From NCBI GenBank assembly GCA_000226015.1, contig JH153669.1, positions 49,632 to 71,224 of the forward strand: a stretch of DNA of 21,593 nt, written 5' to 3'. This stretch comes from Mnemiopsis leidyi (taxonomy: Eukaryota > Ctenophora > Tentaculata > Lobata > Bolinopsidae). A model generated the notes under the pieces. The model ran no database searches and was not told where the DNA came from. It saw only the letters and a list, made by a program, of their open reading frames with translations. The translations under genes and the position numbers were made by a program. Below are positions 16,297 through 21,593 of the stretch, one piece after another. How positions within the stretch are numbered: the first letter of the stretch is position 1; each line of letters opens with the position of its first letter.

Positions 16297-17384
16297 CCTA
16301 AAGTGGTTACGGGACAGTTGGAAGTGCTAAAAACAGTAGTAGATTACAGCCCTTTTTGAATAGATACTGATTCTTTGACACTTGTAAACAATATTTAATA
16401 AACATGTAATTACATATTTTTCGATACATCTGTTTGATCATATTGAGATCCACTGCCACCACCATGGTACATAATATTTATTCAATTTCAAGTATTTTTA
16501 GATAAAAAAATCAATTTACTGTTAACACTTGACAGAAAAAGATAAGACACAGGTATGTTCTAATCAAATCTGTATCATCATTTCCGAGATTGGTAACAAA
16601 ATACGAGAAAAAAAAGTTGACATGTTTACTGTTTTAAATTCCAGTATATACCAGCTCTTGTAATTAACAGATTACAGGTTGTTTGTATAGATTTTCCTGT
16701 GACCTTTCCATTCTAACCTGATAATTCTTTTTTAGCTTTTGATAGGTAATTTCTTTTTCTTCTTTCACTATATCACACACGCCACAATTCTGACGTCCAT
16801 TAGGTCATAAGTTTCTTTTCTTTTTGCTTTATTTTTTCTTCATATTTGTTTTTCACGTCTTCTCTTCAATAAGTTATACATATCTGCTTTTACAATTCAA
16901 ATTGTTTGATCGCCCCAGCTGTCTTATAGGGGAGGGGCAAAATATTGTTTTTTATATATTTTACTTTAAATATTATAGTGGATCTCAAATAGAGGTCTCG
17001 ATGGCAAGGGAAGCCCCATGCCATCGGTAGTTAATCCCCCGATCTTTACATCGTGTGCTCCTTCCTCTCGTTGTTATGTAGCATGACATCATGCTTCTGC
17101 TTCTGCTAAGTAGGCTACTGCTGCCTCTTCCACTCAACCCTCGAATACTTCAATACTTCAATACTAGACCTGATACTGTAGCTGATCTTTCTGCAGCTGA
17201 TTATTCCTCCGATTATCATCCTACACCTCCCCAACTGATACTGATAATGCCGCTGACGCTCAAGCTCTCACTTCTGCTGCTCGCGCTGTACTTCTTCCTC
17301 ATACTCCCCTTCCTCTTGCTGAATGCTGATGTTCCAGCTTCGCCTCTTCATGTTAAAACATGATGGTGTTACTATACTAGTTTT
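16297..17384. other. No gene; AT-rich then CT-rich low-complexity DNA
   Basis: 16400-16990 is AT-rich with T-runs. A hairpin with 8-bp stem CGATGGCA/TGCCATCG lies at 16999-17026, with an inner GGG/CCC pair. From about 17091 to 17345 the sequence is CT-rich (CTTCTGCT, CCTCTTCC words), which opens a leucine-rich frame by composition alone. Confidence 0.5.
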
Positions 17385-17766
17385 TTAATGTCCTTCCATT
17401 TTGAGTATCAGTGTCAATTATTATTACACTAGTCAAAATTCTTAATCGTCATATCTCATTATTACACTAGTCAAAATTTTTAATCGCCATATCTGAGCAT
17501 TAAAAAATATGTTAATATAACCAATAACACAGACGGTGCTTCAGTCATGTCTGGAACTTAAAGTGGCGTACAGAAGCTGATTGCTAACAAGACATCAAGT
17601 CATCGTCCTCACACCCTTTATACACTGCAGTACCCACAGTCTAGATCTATTCCACAAGTTTGTATCGTCCAGTAAACTTGAAGAATTTAGGGCTGAATGT
17701 GTAAAACTTCAAAAGCTCTACACTAAAGATCTCAGTTCGAAGTTTGTCATACAGATTCTTGGCATG
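17385..17766 (+). mobile_element. Repeat family Y, copy B (3' part only)
   Basis: Begins at TTAATGTCCTTCCATTTTGAG like copy C (19514), includes two tandem units of TTATTACACTAGTCAAAATT...ATATCTC, then GTCTGGAACTTAAAGTGG, and the coding tail. Frame 17581-17790 holds LDLFHKFVSSSKLEEFRAEC and DLSSKFVIQILGM; similarity to copy A stops near GGCATGCATG (17761-17770), and the frame runs on into the hairpin region. Lacks the 5' basic-repeat part. Confidence 0.8.
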
Positions 17767-17860
17767 CATGGGGGTGCAGTGAGATACTGAGATGTCCCAG
17801 TCTCACTGTACCCCGGCCCCCCACTGCGCCTAAAAACGGCGCGGGGTACAGTAAACGGTA
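17767..17860. repeat. Competing GC-rich hairpins
   Basis: The strand segment ACTGTACCCC at 17805-17814 can pair with GGGGTGCAGT at 17771-17780 (14-bp arm GGGGTGCAGTGAGA/TCTCACTGTACCCC with one mismatch) or with GGGGTACAGT at 17843-17852 (10 bp, perfect). The second fold encloses a GCGCC-TAAAAAC-GGCGC stem-loop (17826-17842). The two main folds exclude each other. The block begins where similarity of copy B ends, so it may be the terminus of the element or of a neighbour. Confidence 0.75.
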
Positions 17861-18432
17861 TCCACTATGATTGAACTATGACGTAACAATCAAATGAATT
17901 TCAATTTCACCCAGCTCAGCAGAGGCAATTTTTCTCGATTAATTATTCTCATTTTAATCTATCAATAATTAAAACAGCCGCTTTCTTATGATGAGAACCG
18001 TTTATACTAATGAAATAAATTGCTTCAGGTTAAGGGAATAGGAACGGGAAGAGGTGGAAAGGTCTAGAACAATCAAGAGCCAGGTCCGAGCACAATTAGT
18101 AATAAACAGTTAAACTTGGACACACTATTCTGTGTGATATTTATTATAATTTTTGACAATCATTTTCCCCGTATTTTACCATTTGGGCTTGACAGCGAAC
18201 ATTTCCCCCATTGATGGGCGGGACTGACACCTCAGAAAGGGTGGGATTAAACAGCCGTAGAGACTATAGAGGTGCACTTCTAGCTCCAGTTATACAAGCA
18301 GTGTCTGCAACTGCTGTTACAGTAACTACGTCCCCGTAAGAGGATGGGACAGAAGTGCATGGTGCACGTCATGCAGCCATCTGAGAAACAAAAGTTTCTG
18401 GAAGCAAAAGAGAGTCGTACAAGTCAAAAGAC
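17861..18432. other. No gene recognised
   Basis: AT-rich, no protein-like frame. GTGCATGGTGCACGTCATGC at 18355-18374 is locally palindromic. Nothing here is shared with other parts of the window. Confidence 0.4.
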
Positions 18433-19069
18433 GTGAAGTCTATGATCCTTTCTCCAAAACAGTCGCCCGTGCGACTTCAACTTAAAATTACATTAGAAAC
18501 TATTATTAATCACATTAACTATGATCATGATGAAAATTGCCCCAGCATACGTTCTCATCAGGCAACAACAAACCATAAAGCGTTTTCTCTATCGTTTCTG
18601 CATCGAAAGTCTTATTCTGTCCGCGCCTCAAAAGCCACTGATTTTGTATCGGACTCAGAGTATAGTTCCAGTAGGTTGGTTAAGAAGCGTGGTGTCACCG
18701 TCCGTAAATAACAGATTTGTGGGCAGTGGGGGACAGAAACCCAGAAAAAAACAAACATCGTGCTTCCCATTGATTTCGCATCGTAAGTATCATGCCGTCC
18801 GTGCCATACATGCCATTGATATCGTATCGGGGTGCAGTTCCAGTAGGCCGGTAAAGATGCGTGCTGCTCATAAAGGACAGATTGGTGGGGGGCAGAGACC
18901 TAAGAGTAAGAACTGCTTCATTGATGACGTGGCAGGCCACAGCACCTCTAAAGAGGTAGAGGAGTGTAGTCAACTTCAATGTAGCAGCTCATCTTCAATG
19001 AACGATTTTATAGATGATTCTTACATATCTTCAGATGATACACCATTCTTCGATTTCAAAGATTCGTAA
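18433..19069 (+). pseudogene. Frames with 178-bp internal repeat; unknown acidic-tailed protein
   Basis: Two frames share the interval. 18433-18711 ends HRKSYSVRASKATDFVSD, SSSRLVKKRGVTVRK; frame 18521-19069 then continues with HRKYHAVRAIHAIDIVSG, SSSRPVKMRAAHKGQIGGG, a segment NCFIDDVAGHSTSKEVEE and an acidic tail SMNDFIDDSYISSDDTPFF. The first and second peptides are homologous: the DNA from CATCG at 18601 repeats from 18779 (178 bp), with indels that change frame. So one ancestral frame with at least two units of HRKxxxVRAxxAxDxVS...SSSRxVK seems to have decayed. It ends at GATTCGTAAGAA, a donor-like site, 38 bp before copy C of family Y, and could be an upstream exon of that family. Family not recognised. 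Confidence 0.45.
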
Positions 19070-19106
19070 GAACTGGAGTTATTCTTGCTAAAGAATAAAA
19101 AGCTGT

Positions 19107-19770
19107 GTCACGGATCTTGAATCATCTCAATATACGTATGAAAATGCTTCGGAGGTCCAATTCTGTAAGTCTACATCAAACATTTTTTACCCACAAACGT
19201 AACCAATGCAATAATTGAAAGCAAAAGAGGCAGCACGCAAGGCTGCTAATCGTAAATTAGGTCAATCGTTTGATCCTGATTTTAAAAGAAGGAGGCGGCA
19301 CGAAAGGCTGCATATCGTAAATCGAGTCGGTCATGTGATCCTAATTTTACAATCAAACCAACGAAAATTTAGCAGTTTTAAAACAATGTCATATAATAAT
19401 ACAGAAACTTCCACCAATAAGCGACTTAATGAATACCATGCTGTTAGTAAGTACTGCACTGGAATGTTAAAGTTATATTTTTATTATCTGGTATCAGAAT
19501 GATCTAAAAATTGTTAATGTCCTTCCATTTTGAGTATCAGTGTCGATTATCATTACACTAGTCAAAATTCTTAATCGTCATATCTCATTATTACACTAGT
19601 CAAAATTCTTAATCGCCATATCTGAGCATTAAAAAAATATGTTAATATAACCAATAACACAGACGGTGCTTCAGTCATGTCTGGAACTTAAAGTGGCGTA
19701 CAGAAGCTGATTGCTAACAAGACATCAAGTCATCGTCCCTCACACCCTTTGTACACTGCAGTACCCACAA
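19107..19770 (+). mobile_element. Repeat family Y, copy C
   Basis: Collinear with copy A from GTCACGGATCTT to GTACCCACAA, where it breaks off and unrelated DNA (GTCGGATTTC) follows. Contains the basic-repeat coding part and the same tandem duplication of the CACTAGTCAAAATT block as copy B, so B and C are closer relatives of each other than of A. The coding tail present in A and B is missing. Confidence 0.8.
19215..19502 (+). pseudogene. Basic tandem-peptide protein (copy C)
   Basis: KAKEAARKAANRKLGQSFDP and, in the next frame, EAARKAAYRKSSRSCDPNF: the same two-unit peptide as in copy A, with Cys to Phe in the first unit. The AAAAGAAGGAGG frame break is identical in A and C, so it predates their separation or was tolerated. 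The start (TTG at 19215; copy A uses ATG at 15558, changed here to ATAATTG context) is not reliable. Confidence 0.55.
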
Positions 19771-20300
19771 GTCGGATTTCATCATTTACGAAGAGTGATT
19801 GAAGTAAACAAACAACTTTATCGCTAATGTCACAATGCACATTTTGATTTTGCACCGCCCAAATCGATCAATTATCGTGATTTTCAGTGACTTTTTGTTT
19901 TAGCCGACTATGTTTATTATTTTTGTTGGCAGTTCCATCACACAGACAAAAACTTTGATTGGCATGCCCCAATTCGCAAGACCAATCATTAATCAAATCC
20001 CACACTCACGATCTCATTCATTAAATTTAATTAGTGATGCGCGGCGCATTGAATTAAAAACAATCTAACCCTGCGCAATCGCTGTTTTGATAAAGGAGCG
20101 GGACACGACGACCACGACGACCACGGCGACGGACCACCATCCTGCTAACCCCACTATTCTACCAAATGTCCCGATTTCTAACCACCTTATGCCTTTTTAA
20201 GGCCGCTTCGCGGCCGGCTGGGTGGAAAAAATCCGAGCTAAAAACTGAAAGTATATAGCTTGTGATCCTCTCCAACATGATTTTGTTCTCAAGTTTATTC
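19771..20300. other. Gene-free stretch with palindrome, minisatellite and hairpin
   Basis: No coding frame is recognisable. Structures: an interrupted palindrome TTTAATT/ATGCGC-G-GCGCAT/AATTAAA at 20026-20058; three 9-bp CGACGACCA-like units at 20106-20132; and GGCCGC-TTC-GCGGCC at 20201-20215, whose stem is extended by CCACC (20192-20196) and GGTGG (20221-20225). Confidence 0.6.
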
Positions 20301-21129
20301 AACTCAGTGAAATAAAAAAAAAGTCACATCGTCACTTAGAAGTTGCAAATGAAGGTGGAACCTATGGTGCACCGTGCACGTAAGCAATAGGCAATGACGA
20401 TTGGAAATTGAGTTAGGATCAGTTTCAACCAACGCCGCGGTCACTTATTTACTATTTTGAAAATGATGTATTGAAACTTAGAGAAGATAGTGAGTTAGTA
20501 TTGTTGGCTGCTATCTACGTAATTTTAGCGATAATTACGAAAACATTTTAAATCTGGCCTGCTGCTCAGATTTTGTTAAATGTGATAGCCCGTGAAATTT
20601 CTGTATGCTAAGGGCATGCAAATAAAGTTATATGTTGGGTTTTTAGCTAACTTTGTCCTTATTTTATGAAATTATGAGCTTTGGAAATTTTGCTTAATTT
20701 TCGAAACAAGTAAATTTCGAATCTATTCGTGTTAAAAAAAGGTCTTACTCCCATGCAAATTGGGTAAATTTAACTTTTTAAAGAATTGCACTTCAATTGA
20801 CAGTTAATAAAATCCATTAAATGTCTTTCTGACCAAAATAATAAAAAGACCTGCCAGCTTCCAGAAATTTGATAATTTTTCGAAATTTCGACTTCAATTC
20901 CCAGCAATATTTTTATAAAAACGTAAAAGAAGATAATATCTATTGAAAATCAAGCTAGGATACATGTGCTTGACTTCAGAATAAATTGTGAAGCTATATC
21001 AGATACGAATTTTATGTAACAGCCTTTTTAAAAAAGTCGCAAAGACCGAAAAAAGCTGAATCACGCATATTTTTGAACGAGTCCATGATTCCTCATATTT
21101 GGAGACATTCCTGAGACATTGTGAGACAT
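20301..21129. other. Gene-free AT-rich stretch
   Basis: No protein-like frame, RNA gene or repeat shared with the window is visible. GAGACATT occurs as short repeats near 21101-21128 next to the 11-bp array. Confidence 0.5.
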
Positions 21130-21171
21130 GGGAATTTCGTGGGAATTTCATGGGAATTTTGTGGGAATTAT
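21130..21171 (+). repeat. 11-bp tandem array, about four units
   Basis: GGGAATTTCGT, GGGAATTTCAT, GGGAATTTTGT and GGGAATTATA follow head to tail at 21130, 21141, 21152 and 21163. One or two changes per unit. Confidence 0.85.
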
Positions 21172-21329
21172 AAATTTGGCTTAAATTGAACTTCTGAAGA
21201 AGTCAATAGATAAACAAAGTATGTAAAACACGATATAAAGCCTAAATGAACCTAGAGAGGGCAAAAAACCCCAAAATAAGGTCAAATTTTTGAAATACCA
21301 ATATGCAAAAAACTATATAATGAGACATC

Positions 21330-21593
21330 GATATGGGGCCCTGGATGAAACGTGAAGTGGCCAATCGTGCCCCAGGGTGGTCCTGCATGGTCTGGTGAGT
21401 GCAGCCAATGCCGGGGGAAGACCCGTGGTCCGGGCCTTCGGGCCCTAATTAAGGCCTTTTTTCGGGTTTTGGCCATTCTAGCCGGCCTGGACCTCGGGGA
21501 TGCCCATTTTTGGGCCTGTTTGTTGCCCTGTGTCTCAGAGAAGTCGAATCAATCGGTAAATGCCGCCGGAAAGCTGTGGAGGGCCGAGTAGGG
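21330..21593. other. GC-rich right edge with C(TTCG)G hairpin, open to window end
   Basis: Composition jumps from AT-rich to GC-rich. GGGCC-TTCG-GGCCC at 21432-21445 is a hairpin with the stable TTCG tetraloop. Frame 21352-21591 (79 codons, ATG) stays open to the edge but has no motif I know, and the minus strand is also open for 64 codons (21282-21476), which is what high GC alone produces. GGCC words recall the core of the left-edge element at 379-580, but I cannot align them. It is probably the start of a repeat that runs out of the window. Confidence 0.4.

Noticed and set aside
17091..17363. Leucine-rich frame that looks like a membrane protein or signal peptide
   Set aside because: The DNA is CT-rich low complexity; CTT/CTC/CTG codons arise from composition, and other frames are equally biased.
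17808..17852. Rolling-circle or Helitron terminus
   Set aside because: The stem-loop lacks a TAGTATTAC-type nick site and is not followed at the usual distance by CTRR, so I do not call a terminus.
21352..21591. GC-rich frame open to the window edge as a real gene
   Set aside because: Both strands are open there, as expected from low stop-codon frequency in GC-rich DNA, and no motif is visible.
1..21593. tRNA, rRNA or host protein-coding gene
   Set aside because: I found no cloverleaf with A/B boxes, no rRNA-like block, and no coding part that is not broken or transposon-like.

Overview
The window looks like intergenic or accessory DNA from an invertebrate animal, probably an arthropod or another animal with a transposon-rich, AT-rich genome. 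The reasons are widespread AT-rich DNA without long open frames, metazoan-type splice signals (GTAAGT, GTGAGT, pyrimidine tract plus CAG), AATAAA signals, and decayed transposon families typical of animals. I see no intact host gene, tRNA, rRNA or CRISPR array. The taxon is an inference.

Layout. 1-1320: divergent direct repeats whose copies return in inverted orientation around a GGCC-rich core, like a fold-back element. 1714-2523: short motif repeats (AAAAGGGCTTTAA) and a nested GGCGCC palindrome. 3200-3923: a GC-richer island with a 33-bp duplication, a TAAC microsatellite and an unrecognised 115-codon frame. 5278-5962 and 12391-12905: two copies of one element of about 0.5-0.7 kb, about 98% alike over their 391-bp core, each with a short coding tail and AATAAA. 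6116-10177: a decayed hAT DNA transposon in which the transposase can be followed exon by exon, broken by stops and frameshifts. A fragment of a different transposon-linked protein (GHS-x4-DS-x-H type) and a small repeat cluster sit between its central exons and its C-terminal dimerisation exon. 11600-12100: a Penelope-like GIY-YIG endonuclease fragment with a G-rich block in the same frame. 13916-15065: exon-sized relics of a Mutator-like transposase and of a second hAT-like family. 15458-19770: three copies (A, B, C) of another family whose protein carried a tandem 22-residue basic peptide; A and C share the same frameshift. 17767-17860 holds competing hairpins. 19771-21593 is mostly AT-rich, with palindromes, minisatellites and a GC-rich right edge.

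The genes do not form a pathway. What links them is transposition history: nested insertion, local duplication and decay. The points most worth follow-up are the nested hAT locus, the family at 15458-19770, the fold-back structure at the left edge, and the switchable hairpins at 17771-17852.
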